Below are positions 1-8,310 of a DNA stretch of 22,234 nucleotides, in pieces; the first letter of the stretch is position 1, and every line of letters starts with the position of its first letter. The position numbers and the translations under genes were made by a program. The stretch is taken from the NCBI GenBank assembly GCA_003427395.1, contig BFEA01000022.1, positions 776,028 through 798,261 of the forward strand, written 5' to 3'. The stretch is from Chara braunii. Taxonomy: Eukaryota; Streptophyta; Charophyceae; Charales; Characeae. The notes beneath the pieces were generated by a model that saw nothing but the letters and a program-made list of their open reading frames with translations, searched no databases and had not been told where the DNA came from.

Positions 1-5
1 CAGTG

Positions 6-206
6 TATATCTCCATGTCCTAGCGGTAGATTCATCATTCAATTTTGCTCATCTTTTCGATGAGAGTGGCTGTAGCCAGTCGCGGGATCAACACCCCCAC
101 ACGTACATACCCACAACCAAACAAACAAAACAAGCGTGGTCGTGTATATTTCCATGTTTCTGGGGTAAATTCATCCGATTTTGCTTTTCCTATAGATGGA
201 AGTATC
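6..206 (+). repeat. Two tandem 5' sub-repeats of the composite element
   Basis: Two diverged copies of a roughly 55-bp unit lie at about 6-61 and 142-200. Each has a GTATAT-TCCATGT start, a GGTA(A/G)ATTCAT middle and an ATTTTGCT...TCGATG-like end. The same unit recurs at about 17692-17800 in copy 3, where a TTTA microsatellite has expanded inside it. Weaker relatives occur in the duplicated region 17187-17525. The array may mark the element's 5' end, though the true boundary cannot be fixed here. Confidence 0.5.
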
Positions 207-401
207 AGGGAGTCAGCCGCGGGCTTAGAGACTTACCCGTTCCTTTCGCCTGTCGTCGTCGTCGTCGTCAGTCGGCAGTTTGCTGCTCCTCGCTCGACAA
301 GGCGATCCGTTGCTATGCACTGCGTACCAAAACAATGGCACGGAGTACACGACGGGCACAGAAGTGCCTCCCAACGAGCCGGTTGGTCGATAAGTAAGTC
401 G

Positions 402-535
402 TCCCTTTCCTCGTCTCTCTCCTCCTCCCATTCCTTCTTCTTCTCCTTATTCCTCCCTCTTTCCTCTCTACTTCGCCTTCTTCCTCCTCTCCTCCCTCTC
501 TACTTCTCCTTCTTCCTCCTGCTTGTGAATGCTGC
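402..535 (+). repeat. Polypyrimidine tract
   Basis: The + strand is almost only C and T (TTC/CTC/CCT motifs) for about 130 bases. The equivalent place in copy 3 (18112-18214) is an even purer CTT/TTC tract, so the tract is a shared feature of the element, not chance composition. Long open frames on both strands here are low-complexity artefacts. Confidence 0.7.
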
Positions 536-862
536 CTCCTGTGGCCCATTCTCCTCCACTTTTCTCTACGCAGCTCTCTCCGTTATTGCCCTACCTGCGG
601 AGAGGCCTGAGCGGGCCGTGATCGGGCGGAGCCATCTGTTAGAACGTTTATATGAACCCACCCCAGTATTGGGGCGGGATTCATTTAGGCACCTCGTCCA
701 GAAAAGAGAAAAAAAGAAAAGCAAATAACTACCAAAAAAAAATGAAAATTGTAAAGGGGAAACAGAACCTAATAAAGAAAATAAAAGAAATAACTAAATC
801 TAACTAGAATCTAACTGCAAAAACTCCCCTAACCAGCCAATTGTTGAGCCCGCTACACTCGG

Positions 863-920
863 CCTCAACAACTTGAACTAACTAATCTTCCGATATTGAG
901 GTTGCGGGTTCGAGCCCCGG
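863..920 (+). other. tRNA 3'-half-like module with B box (+)
   Basis: GGTTCGAGCCC at 907-917 fits the Pol III B box/T-arm consensus and is preceded by a GAGGTTGC variable-loop-like stretch. The copy 3 counterpart (GGTTCGAGTCC, 18854-18864) is preceded by CTCTAATAATGAGGTCGTG, which resembles the anticodon-to-T-arm part of an Ile-type tRNA (recalled pattern). No A box is visible at tRNA spacing upstream, so this is only a tRNA-derived half. A complete tRNA is excluded. Confidence 0.5.
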
Positions 921-985
921 CCGGAAGGAAATGTGGAAAATAAAATCGAATCTTCCATAAAACAAAATTCAACTCAAGGTCGGGT

Positions 986-1040
986 GGATTCGATCCCTGA
1001 GTCTGTGACATGGTAGCAAAAGCCCGAACCCACTGAGCTA
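986..1040 (-). promoter_or_regulatory. tRNA-like Pol III promoter (A box + B box)
   Basis: On the minus strand, TAGCTCAGTGG (1040-1030) is a canonical A box and GGATCGAATCC (996-986) differs from the B-box consensus at one base. A-box start to B-box end spans 55 nt, the spacing of tRNA positions 8 to 62. Numbering as a tRNA puts G53, T55, C56, A58 and C61 in their expected places, but the acceptor and T stems do not pair, so this is a promoter relic and not a working tRNA. A TTTT run follows about 20 nt downstream (near 966). Copy 3 has the same module with identical spacing. Confidence 0.65.
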
Positions 1041-1090
1041 ACTCTCATTTCCAATAGAAAGGGAGTAACTCTTGTATAAGTCTACGGGTG

Positions 1091-1119
1091 GGGCCTAGTC
1101 CCACTAGTGGATCGGGTTC
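1091..1119. other. Conserved hairpin H1, copy 1
   Basis: Arms GGGCCTAGTCC and GGATCGGGTTC flank a 7-nt loop. Ten of eleven positions pair if G-T wobbles count (four wobbles). The homologous hairpins at 2327-2355 and 19040-19068 keep the fold with different bases. Confidence 0.6.
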
Positions 1120-1223
1120 ATCCCCAGTTTCGTGTGTGTATGCTTGTAGGTCTGTGTTTCCTGTCCGACTGCGAGTTGGCTTGAGTGTGTGTGTAACTCG
1201 CAGGACACTTTGTCCGCCTGAAA

Positions 1224-1236
1224 GGTCCGAAGGGCC
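1224..1236. other. Short conserved hairpin H2
   Basis: GGTCC-GAA-GGGCC in copy 1 corresponds to GGCCC-GAA-GGGCC at 2461-2473 and 19174-19186. The single substitution (C to T) leaves a G-T wobble, so the stem is preserved in all three copies. It sits just before a conserved GG(T/A)TACTTA-like stretch; function unknown. Confidence 0.5.
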
Positions 1237-1556
1237 GGTACTTATTTAAAGCGGCGTTGTAGAGAATCGCCACAGGGAAAGAACTCCCAGGCGGCGAGTA
1301 GGGTGGTACTATACCATGTGAACGTCGGTGTGCCGAGTATCTGCGGTCGAGCAATGCCGACATCTGCGTATCTCGGTCGTACCCTATTATGTCAGTAACC
1401 AGATCAACCCCTCAACGTCCCTGGTCGAAGGGAATCAGTGTCGATCCTAACCATCGCAGCGCGTGCCATAGTGATGCTCGGGCTCATATGACATCCTAAG
1501 CTCAGACTAGTCCCTCAAGGTGGTCGACAAAGTTGACCTGCCGATTGTAAAATCAT

Positions 1557-1586
1557 GGCCAAATACCCTTGTAAGGGTGTTTGGTC
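1557..1586. other. Palindrome H4, copy 1
   Basis: CCAAATACCCTT - GT - AAGGGTGTTTGG forms a 12-bp stem with one T-G wobble. The same palindrome, fully Watson-Crick, occurs at 19968-19993 in copy 3. It is absent at the matching point of copy 2. Confidence 0.7.
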
Positions 1587-1598
1587 CGACAGCGTGTG

Positions 1599-1624
1599 TG
1601 GCCAGTGCCTTAACGCACTGGCCA
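1599..1624. other. Perfect inverted repeat H5
   Basis: TGGCCAGTGC and GCACTGGCCA form a perfect 10-bp stem around the 6-nt loop CTTAAC, only 12 bases after the previous palindrome. No counterpart was found in copies 2 or 3. Confidence 0.7.
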
Positions 1625-1626
1625 AA

Positions 1627-2304
1627 GCCACAATCTAAGTTGATAACGTGGCTCGTTGTTGTTGAAGAAGTGTCACGGTAGCTATTTACCCCCCCCCCGG
1701 TCGACAAGAGGCGAGCAGCGTACGGCAAGACAACTATTTGGCCCCCCTGGCGGTCGTGAGTGCTGCCGCCTGCGCACATGGCTGGTATCTGTTGCCTATC
1801 TGCAGTGCCACGTGGCGCCTTACTGTGGATCTTGAATACCCCTCTGACTAGAGGGGTGCACTACAGTGACATCTAGGTGGCTGATCAAGATCTCAGCCCA
1901 CCCCATTTTTTTTTTTTTACAGTGACATCAGGCCAACAACCTTTTGAAGGTCAAGATCTTGTGGATCTTGGTAGTGCTCGTTCTGGCCACCCAAGAGCTT
2001 GTATATCACCATCCTACCCACTAACCTACTCTCCCCCAACCCCTTTCCTCCCCCCTCCCATCATCTAATCATCCTTTCTAACCCTACCACTACTCCCTCC
2101 TTCTACCTCCCTCTTCACTCATTTTCCACAACCTTTTTTCTCTCCTCTCCTCCCCACTCACCATCTTTTACTAATCTCATCTACACCTCTCCACCATTTC
2201 CATATCCTTCTCTCCCATTCTACCACCCTCCTCTTCCTCTTCCCCCTCAACTACAACCCCATCATCTCCCCCATCTCCCACCTCACTCTTTCTATCTCTC
2301 TCAA
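1627..2304 (+). other. Non-genic linker with pyrimidine-rich right half
   Basis: No gene is visible. Contents: a run of ten C at 1689-1698; a perfect 8-bp hairpin ACCCCTCT-GACT-AGAGGGGT at 1838-1857; a T13 run at 1906-1918 between two copies of ACAGTGACATC (1863-1873 and 1919-1929); and a strongly strand-biased C/T-rich stretch from about 1996 to 2300 with very few G. The 114-residue open frame in the last part is low complexity and not credible as a gene. Confidence 0.6.
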
Positions 2305-2326
2305 CTATTGTATAAGTACAGCAGTG

Positions 2327-2355
2327 GGGTCCAGTCCAGCTAGCGGACCGGACCC
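2327..2355. other. Conserved hairpin H1, copy 2
   Basis: Arms GGGTCCAGTCC and GGACCGGACCC pair at ten of eleven positions around AGCTAGC. This is the reference copy for the compensatory changes seen in copies 1 and 3. Confidence 0.7.
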
Positions 2356-2700
2356 ACTTCTAGTTCCGTGTGAGTGTACATTAGTTAGTCTGTGTATCTG
2401 TCTGATTGTTTGTCGGCTTGAGTGTGTGTGAGACCCGCAAGGACTTTTGCTCGATCGGAAGGCCCGAAGGGCCGGTACTTACCCGTGGCTGCGTCATCGA
2501 GGGTCGCCGCGGGGAAAACACTCAAGCGGCGGGTAGGTTGGTACCACACCAAGTAGAGGTAGATGTGCCGAGTATTCGAGGCCAAGCAAAAGAGGACAAA
2601 ATTTGTATTTTTAGAGGCCCAGTACCGGTCGGTAGATAGGTATCAACCTAAGTTTCAGTGTGTGTCGTAGATGTACCCGACACATCATTAACCTAATCAA

Positions 2701-2726
2701 CCCTTCGACCCTTTTCGGTCGGAGGG
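2701..2726. other. Hairpin H3, copy 2
   Basis: CCCTTCGACC and GGTCGGAGGG form a 10-bp stem (one T-G wobble) around CTTTTC. Copy 3 keeps a related stem at 19740-19765 (eight of nine pairs). In copy 1 (1408-1432) it is weakened. It lies just 5' of the conserved TTGATCCTAACCAT box. Confidence 0.6.
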
Positions 2727-3828
2727 AATTACTGTTGATCCTAACCATCATAGTGCGCATCGTAACAACGCGCGCGCATACCCTCAAATTTTTTACACCG
2801 ATTTACCCCGACCTCAATGGTCGAGGAAATTGTTTCAAGTGTCACACTAAAGTGCGCACACCCTCTTCATTTCGGACCGGCTCCGTCATGGTGGCCGGTG
2901 TTATCATTGTGTCGATTGCAAAAGCAATTTCCTCGACCCTATTAAGCGACGTCCCCACCGTTGGATAACTATATGCAAACAAAGATGTTTTTCGACAAGC
3001 AATTCGTCAAATCCGAATCCCTGGCATGAATTGTGGTTCAGGATTGACATCGTCACCTCACGTTTCATTGTCACTGTCGGGATTTCAACCCGGGTCTCCC
3101 GCATCATATTCATAATAAAATCAAACAACTTGAAGGGGGGATACTCAATCTGTACTACAGTATATAAAACCGTCAAGTGTGACAATGCTTCCTCCTTCCC
3201 TTCACCCTTAGACTTTGACCCAGGTCATCGTTGGTTGTCTTCAGGGTTAGTGTCCGCTTACGAACTCAACCCTTCAAACGCGGGTCGTAACCGAGACCTT
3301 GGTAGTCCAACTTTTGGTATGAATGTCCAAAGTTGCCAACTGTCCTGCTTGAAGCCTAATACAGAAGGACAAACAATCTTCATCTTGACCCACCACAGTC
3401 CTGCTGATCAGACCGGAGCTGCGGCCCACCGGGTTGTTGTTTAATGATGGTTACCCTCATTGGTTGTGCAACGATGGGATATTCATCCTATCTTCTCAAA
3501 AGTATATTCACAAATTTGAAGACTAATCTCGACCCCTCCGACTCTCACCTGAATAGATCCTTTCATTGGGGTGGTCATCCCCTTTAGTATCTTTTCTAGG
3601 CCATAGTCAAAATGTCCGCTGCCTGGTTATGCTAGGTCAGCAGCCCACGCTGGGAGATACGTCCCAACGATGCCAATTTTTCACCATAGGCTTTGTAATT
3701 TTATGCCCTCAGGTTAACCCTTGAGATGGATGAACGATGCTTCTTTAAAATAAACCGAATAAATGAGACTTTCAAAACCAATTGAGCTATCGTCAGGTTG
3801 TCATTCAGGGTTGTGCCCTCCAAGTCTT

Positions 3829-4517
3829 TGATCTTAGCTCGGTGAGGCACGCACCTCGAGGTCGTATATATATACACAAAACCAATATTTGAATTGAAAT
3901 CAATGCTTGTTGACTCTTTGCTTGTCCAAAACCAACAAAACAAACTTCCCATTCAAAAACGATTGCAAAATAGTTTGCCCATATCGTAGTATGATTTTTC
4001 AACATGCGCACATAATCAATTCAGTATCAGATCGTACAATCCTTTACCGACTTTTACACAGGACACCGATCCGCCCGTTCCTCTACCACCATCTTCAGGC
4101 CTCAGATGAGTCCAATAGTGATAGACGAAGGGAGATACCCACTCACAAAAAAGAGACTCAACCATAGACAAGAATTCACTCACAAGTGTGAAAAGTGTTC
4201 GTGGTCACCAACTCATTCCCCTTTTGAATATATATATATATAAATACAAGTATGTTACAGTGAGTCAGACATGCGACTCATCCCTCTCAATCTCATATCT
4301 GCCCTCAAGCTTTTATGCACTCTCTTGTACTATCACCTATTCTAAGCTCCTATCCTTTCCAAACCTTAAGAAAGTTGGTCCCTTCCCAACTGCACTCTGC
4401 TCACCCATTTGTCCTCCTTAATCCTACCTAAACACCTTAACTTACTTAGGAAGTTTCAAACGCCTGCTTATTTCTAATATGAGAATGTGATTGTCAATCT
4501 CAACATCCGATGAAACT
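3829..4517 (+). other. Non-genic AT-rich spacer
   Basis: No gene, tRNA or clear repeat copy is visible. Short TA runs occur near 3866-3876 and 4230-4242. The six-frame products are short and lack family features. The minus strand here lies downstream of the gag pseudogene, where protease or polymerase sequence would be expected in an intact retrotransposon. I recognise no aspartic protease (DTG) or reverse-transcriptase (YxDD) motif, so the element appears to be a gag fragment only. Confidence 0.5.
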
Positions 4518-6345
4518 CTACTCGGCCACCCTCAGGCGTCTTGGGATTATCTGTCCAGTGCTGGCAACCAACCTTCCCTGTGAGTCAAACCAGGCCATCC
4601 TTTTCTTAATGTATTCGGCCAACATTGCGAAGTCGTCCCTAAAGTGTCATTTTTTTGTGCAAAAGAAACACCCACTTCTGGCCTTGTTATATCTGGCTTT
4701 CTTTTTGTGAAACCGGGCTGAAGTCTCTGTCTGTCTGACTTCCAGCCCCTTCTGATGATTTCACTCAAGGCTGCTCATTCCTTTTAATGCCTCCCTGCCG
4801 AGGCAAAGCGAAACATTCACTCTTCTCTTCCTCTAAGGCAGAAGACCCTTCAAACCTCAACTCTTCTTGTGGCCTCTTGCTGGAGGGTCCCTCTTTTCCA
4901 ACCCTGTCTTCTCATCCTTTCTTTCCTCTTTTTTTCTTGACAGTGGATCCTTCCTTTCTCTTGTTGTCATCTTAATCTCAAACGCTTTCTCATCCTTGCA
5001 CTCCACCACTCTCGTGGTCTCCTTCTCTATCTCCTGGTTGCTCAGTTTGAGCTCTTTCATCCCTTTCAGTATTTCATCTCATCTCCTTTCCCATATCTGA
5101 CTCATATTTTTCCTTTTTGTAATCTTTTGCTCCAAATCTTCCCCTTGCACACTGATTCCTGAGCACAAACTTTCAACTTTTTTCTCTATCTTCTCTCTTT
5201 CTGTCACTCCATTTTTCAACTCCTTGCTCTTCTGGGTCAGGGAAACCTCCAATGTACTTACCTGTTTTGATAATTATTCCCTCACCTTCTTCAAGTCTTC
5301 CATTTCCTTCTTCACCCCTTCAAAACTTTCTGTCAAACTTTCTACCTGGGCATCCCTTTCTTCCTCTTTTTTTCTCAACCTGCTCATCTCTCTCAAAAGC
5401 CCAGGGATATAATCCAAAAACCCTTTGGTGAAGAGCTCAGTACTTTCTTTGAGCTTTGACTGAATCCCCTTTCCCAATGTATCCAAGTCCTCACCTACCT
5501 CCTTCTCTTTCTTTCCTCCCTCCATCTCTCTCAATCTCCTTGCAACCTCAGCATATTCTTCAAAAAGTCTGGTGCACTTCTCATCCAACATCTCATGCAA
5601 TTCCATCAATTTGTGCATGTTGGTGGAGTGCTTGGAACTTACCACCAATTCAAAAAGCAACATCCTCTCAAACCTTACATCCCAAGAGGAATTTACAGGC
5701 AGATCATCATTTTGTAGCATTTTAATCACATAGTCTCTCCATCTCGTCTTCCTCCTTTCCTTCTGAACTTTTTCCCCTTTGTTCTCTTGTTCTTTCTCTG
5801 CCTCTCCTTGCTGCTGGGATGAACCTTCACACTCCACCCTTCTCTCTTCCACCTCTTCCGCTTCCATCTCTTTTCCGGTCTCACCCTCTTCTCACTTCTT
5901 TTCACCTCCCCTCCTTTCTTTTCATCATCAACTGACCTTCTCATTTCAGTCCTCTTGGACCTTGGTGCCTCACTCACCTCTTGGCCTTTCTCTCTTTCCA
6001 CTTTTGTCTCCTTCTTTCCCTTTTCCTCCTTTTCCAAGGGCTGATCTGCTCCTCATTTCCTGTCCTTGGGTACAGTCTTAGGCCTGTTTCTCAAGTTGCT
6101 CAATGATACATCATCTTCCTTCCCTTCTTCTTGAGCCTTTCTCTGTGACTCATCCCTTTCTTTTCCAATCCACAACCTCTTTTCCTGCAGTTTCTCCTTC
6201 TTGATTTGGTTTTGCCTCAGCTGGGTGTATGTCATTTGCAATTTTATTAGTATCCCCTGCAAAGTGCAAGTCTCTTCCATAACCTTTCCACTTCCTCGTT
6301 CTCACTTTTCTCTGTCCTTTCTAACAACCTACGTAGCATCGTATT
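4518..6345 (-). pseudogene. gag: Decayed retrotransposon Gag-like gene (coiled coil + CCHC knuckle)
   Basis: A single minus-strand frame runs from about 5867 to the TAG at 4518-4520, broken by six stops (5274-5276, 5079-5081, 4857-4859, 4833-4835, 4761-4763, 4647-4649). Further upstream the coding trace continues in a second frame (about 6280-5880, one TGA at 6053-6055) and a third (about 6345-6255), implying two frameshifts. The product is rich in Glu/Lys with long coiled-coil stretches (for example RRLLERTEKSENEEVERLW; LFEEYAEVARRLREMEGG). Near the C-terminus lies a zinc knuckle (4629-4670) and then a tail with YIKKRMAWFDSQGRLV and IPRR. This order is the hallmark of LTR-retrotransposon Gag, which packages element RNA. 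The knuckle-plus-tail pattern recalls basidiomycete Ty3-type elements, from memory only. Reconstructed length is about 600 codons. No pol follows, and the 5' end abuts a foldback insertion. Confidence 0.75.
4629..4670 (-). other. Broken CCHC zinc knuckle of the gag remnant
   Basis: The minus strand encodes C-F-F-C-T-K-K-stop-H-F-R-D-D-F. Spacing matches CX2CX4HX4C exactly. The residue before His is a TGA stop (4647-4649; Gly is usual there) and the last Cys position reads Phe (TTC, one base from TGC). Two hits in one knuckle confirm the protein is dead while the family stays recognisable. Confidence 0.8.
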
Positions 6346-6348
6346 GGT

Positions 6349-6575
6349 GTTCGGAGGCGAACGCGAACAATGTTCGCCCGAACGCGAACAATGTTCGCCC
6401 GAACGCGAACAAGCGCCCAAAACCTTCCGAACGCGAACATAAAAAAAACAAAAAATCAATTCTCAGAAAAATCTGAAAAACATATGTGTCATGTAAAATA
6501 ATAATACAAGCATTTTTTGCCTTGGAGTCATATTCAAATTCGTAACCAATAATGAGTTAAAAATCAAAAATTGAA

Positions 6576-6618
<43 letters not shown>

Positions 6619-6720
6619 CGAAAAAAATATATGTTCGTCCGAAAATGTTCGCTAGTTGTTCGCGCGAACGTGTGAACACATTCGCGCGAACGTGAAGGGG
6701 CGCGAACACGTTCGCAGTGC
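6349..6720. mobile_element. Foldback/MITE-like element made of GAACGCG repeats
   Basis: Two GC-rich arms (about 6349-6440 and 6631-6720) made of CGAACGCGAAC-type units and their reverse complements flank an AT-rich core of about 190 bp. The left arm holds tandem 21-bp units, each containing the palindrome GCGAAC-AAT-GTTCGC (6363-6377, 6384-6398). The right arm has GTTCGCGCGAAC-type palindromes and GCGAAC-AC-GTTCGC. The inner edges are inverted (CGAACATA left, TATGTTCG right). It has no coding capacity and sits at the 5' end of the gag remnant, so it may have inserted into that element. No target-site duplication could be identified. Confidence 0.55.
6580..6615. repeat. (TA)n microsatellite
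   Basis: About 18 TA units inside the AT-rich core of the foldback element. Confidence 0.95.
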
Positions 6721-6756
6721 TACGCAGCTGACAACCTCTTCTTCTTCTCCTCATTA

Positions 6757-8310
6757 TCACCCAGACGCAAAGTAAATTTTTGTGTCGGACCTCACGGTCA
6801 TGTCACGCAGGAGTCTTTTCGTCACTTTTAACGAAACACCACTCCGACCGTGCGCCTGTGCTATACCTCTCGCGACTCCCTACGACAGGTTAGGGAACCT
6901 GCGAGGTACAACATACCTCCACCTGCGGGAGCTGTCACCATCCCTTAGGTGGGCGTATCCCTGCTGAGCTATTGACCCACGTGCGAAAGCCTTTACATGC
7001 AATCGCAGAGGTAGGCCAGCCGAGGGCGTTTTCTCGATCGCCGTAGCATAGGCATACGCGCGGTAAAACGCCTTAAGACTGACCCGTATGTTGTGTCCCG
7101 AGGAGCTAATTCCCCGGACCGACTACCTAATCAGGTCGACTTTCTCGGACAGTCTTCCACGCTTAGCTAACCATGACAATGACTCTACATTTTCTTTGCT
7201 GACCTTATGAAAATGTCGAAGTCAAGCCCTCGGTAATCTCTCATTCTCTCAAGATCTCAAATAGACTTCTAGACAATAACTTCCTAAGCTCAGACCAGCT
7301 TACGATCTCATCCACAGATATATATATATATATGTAAGTCAGGGGAGCTGAATGAGCGGTGGACCTCACTTTCACGGTTGTTGTGTCCTGTTGTCCGAAT
7401 ATCCCAGATGATTCCAATTTCAGAAGATAGTTCAGTGCCCAACACCTGTGCAGATGCAAGGAAACACATACAAGTCATACAGATGCAGACACAGAATGCG
7501 CTACAAGAGTCAACCTTAATCCCATTCATAGCAAGTCCCTTACACCCCAAGACCTTGAAAACAACATTCTTTCCTAAACCTGACTCCATTTACCCCAGCC
7601 CTTCACATTTTCAAAAGACCTCTGACTGTGATTTGGACAAATTTAGGTGTAAATACAGGAGGAAGATTTATCTGTTCCCTTCTTAGGTCTTGTCTTAGGT
7701 GTGGGTATCAAGCCATGTGGAAGTTGAATCGGAGTTATACCGACCTGTTATCCAATGATAACAGAATTTATAGTTCCTTTACGGATTTCTTCCGTACTCC
7801 TCTCCAAGAGCGTTGAACCCTGTACACACAGCACAGTCTGAAAGAATCTTAACGTCTTTTCTTCGACGTTGGGATCTAGAAGATCTCTTCTAGCCTTGTG
7901 ACCCAGTGTTTGGTGCTAACCGTCGACCTACTGCCTAACTCCTATCCTCACTATCAATTTGCTCGCCTGATTGGTCTAAGTAATGAACAAAATTCATTTC
8001 CAGCATGTTTGTCCCAACGGTTCCACTATGTTTCTTCCCTCTTAAAAGTTAATTATGAGCCCCATGTACATAATGACCTCAAGCAATACCATTCATTCAA
8101 TTCAGAAAGGAAATCATATGATATAAATCAATTCAGAATCTCAAGGTTGATAAGTCTCTCTAAGTCAAGATCTCACTTATCCCTTTCTCACTGGAACCAT
8201 CGAGTTAGCAATGGGTTGAATAAGTTATATGAAAACAGACATCTGGTAGTGGATTGATCAAGACACATTCAACTTTGTTGGTATCTGGCGTGGAGAGTAT
8301 AAGTTATTAC
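6757..8310 (+). repeat. Block 1 of the block-plus-satellite higher-order repeat
   Basis: This noncoding block is repeated at 9556-10988. Both begin CACCCAGAC(G/A)CAAAGTA and both end GACACATTCAA...GTATAAGTTA immediately before a satellite array. The first 300-400 bp are nearly identical in the two copies, for example the stretch around 6850-6990. The middle (TA-rich at 7318-7332) and the last third are more diverged, with length changes. A 119-residue frame at 7898-8257 is not preserved in block 2, so it is not considered coding. Family unknown. Confidence 0.8.
6919..6952. other. Conserved nested hairpin in block 1
   Basis: CCACCT (6919-6924) pairs with AGGTGG (6947-6952), and inside it GGGA (6927-6930) pairs with TCCC (6941-6944). 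The same structure is present at 9718-9751. Just upstream, CAGGTT-AGGG-AACCTG (about 6885-6900) is another perfect stem in block 1. It lies in the best-conserved part of the block. Confidence 0.55.

Larger units (their letters stand above)
1..1626 (+). repeat. Composite repeat, copy 1 (left end cut by window, 3' part missing)
   Basis: This stretch matches copy 3 (17690-20873) in the same order and orientation. Shared landmarks are a TTTTGCTCATCTT-like sub-repeat near the start, a GAGAC(C/T)TACCCGTTC stretch at about 228-243, a CT-rich tract, an A-rich stretch (about 700-840), a tRNA-like B box at 907-917, an antisense tRNA-like promoter at 986-1040, and the hairpin-rich module starting near 1070. 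Similarity continues through the TCGATCCTAACCATC stretch (about 1441) to the palindrome at 1557-1586 and then fades. Relative to copy 3 there are deletions between 1340 and 1560. Open frames across it are not conserved between copies, so I read it as noncoding. The family is not recognised; a nonautonomous retroelement or large SINE-like composite is the nearest description. Confidence 0.7.
2305..3828 (+). repeat. Composite repeat, copy 2 (5'-truncated)
   Basis: It begins at a TTGTATAAGT sequence equivalent to 1072 of copy 1, so it lacks the 5' sub-repeats and the tRNA-like modules. From there it can be followed nearly collinearly with copy 3 to a shared GGGTTGTGCCCTCCA terminus (3814-3828 here, ending about 20873 there). 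Shared landmarks include TGATCCTAACCAT, AACTATATGCAAA(C/T)AAA, CAGGATTGACATCGTCACCT, ACCCGGGTCTCCC and ACGTCCCAACGATGCCAATTTT. Compared with copy 3 it lacks about 290 bp (matching 19391-19680) and the H4 palindrome. The strong similarity over more than 1 kb without a conserved long frame argues for a noncoding repeat. Confidence 0.75.

Noticed and set aside
45-728. 227-residue open frame
   Set aside because: It crosses the GTC and CT-rich tracts; the homologous part of copy 3 (17690-18646) is open in different frames and does not give the same protein.
975-1047. Functional tRNA gene on the minus strand
   Set aside because: A and B boxes fit, but the acceptor and T stems do not pair and no usable anticodon arm forms.
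1689-1698. C10 run (and G12 at 20957-20968) as a regulatory element
   Set aside because: Plain homopolymers, likely slippage or sequencing noise.
1863-1929. 11-bp direct repeat ACAGTGACATC around a T13-ended segment, as a retroposon target-site duplication
   Set aside because: The T run is on the wrong side for a poly(A)-tailed insertion in either orientation; local duplication is simpler.
7898-8257. 119-residue open frame in block 1
   Set aside because: The matching part of block 2 has indels and does not keep the frame.
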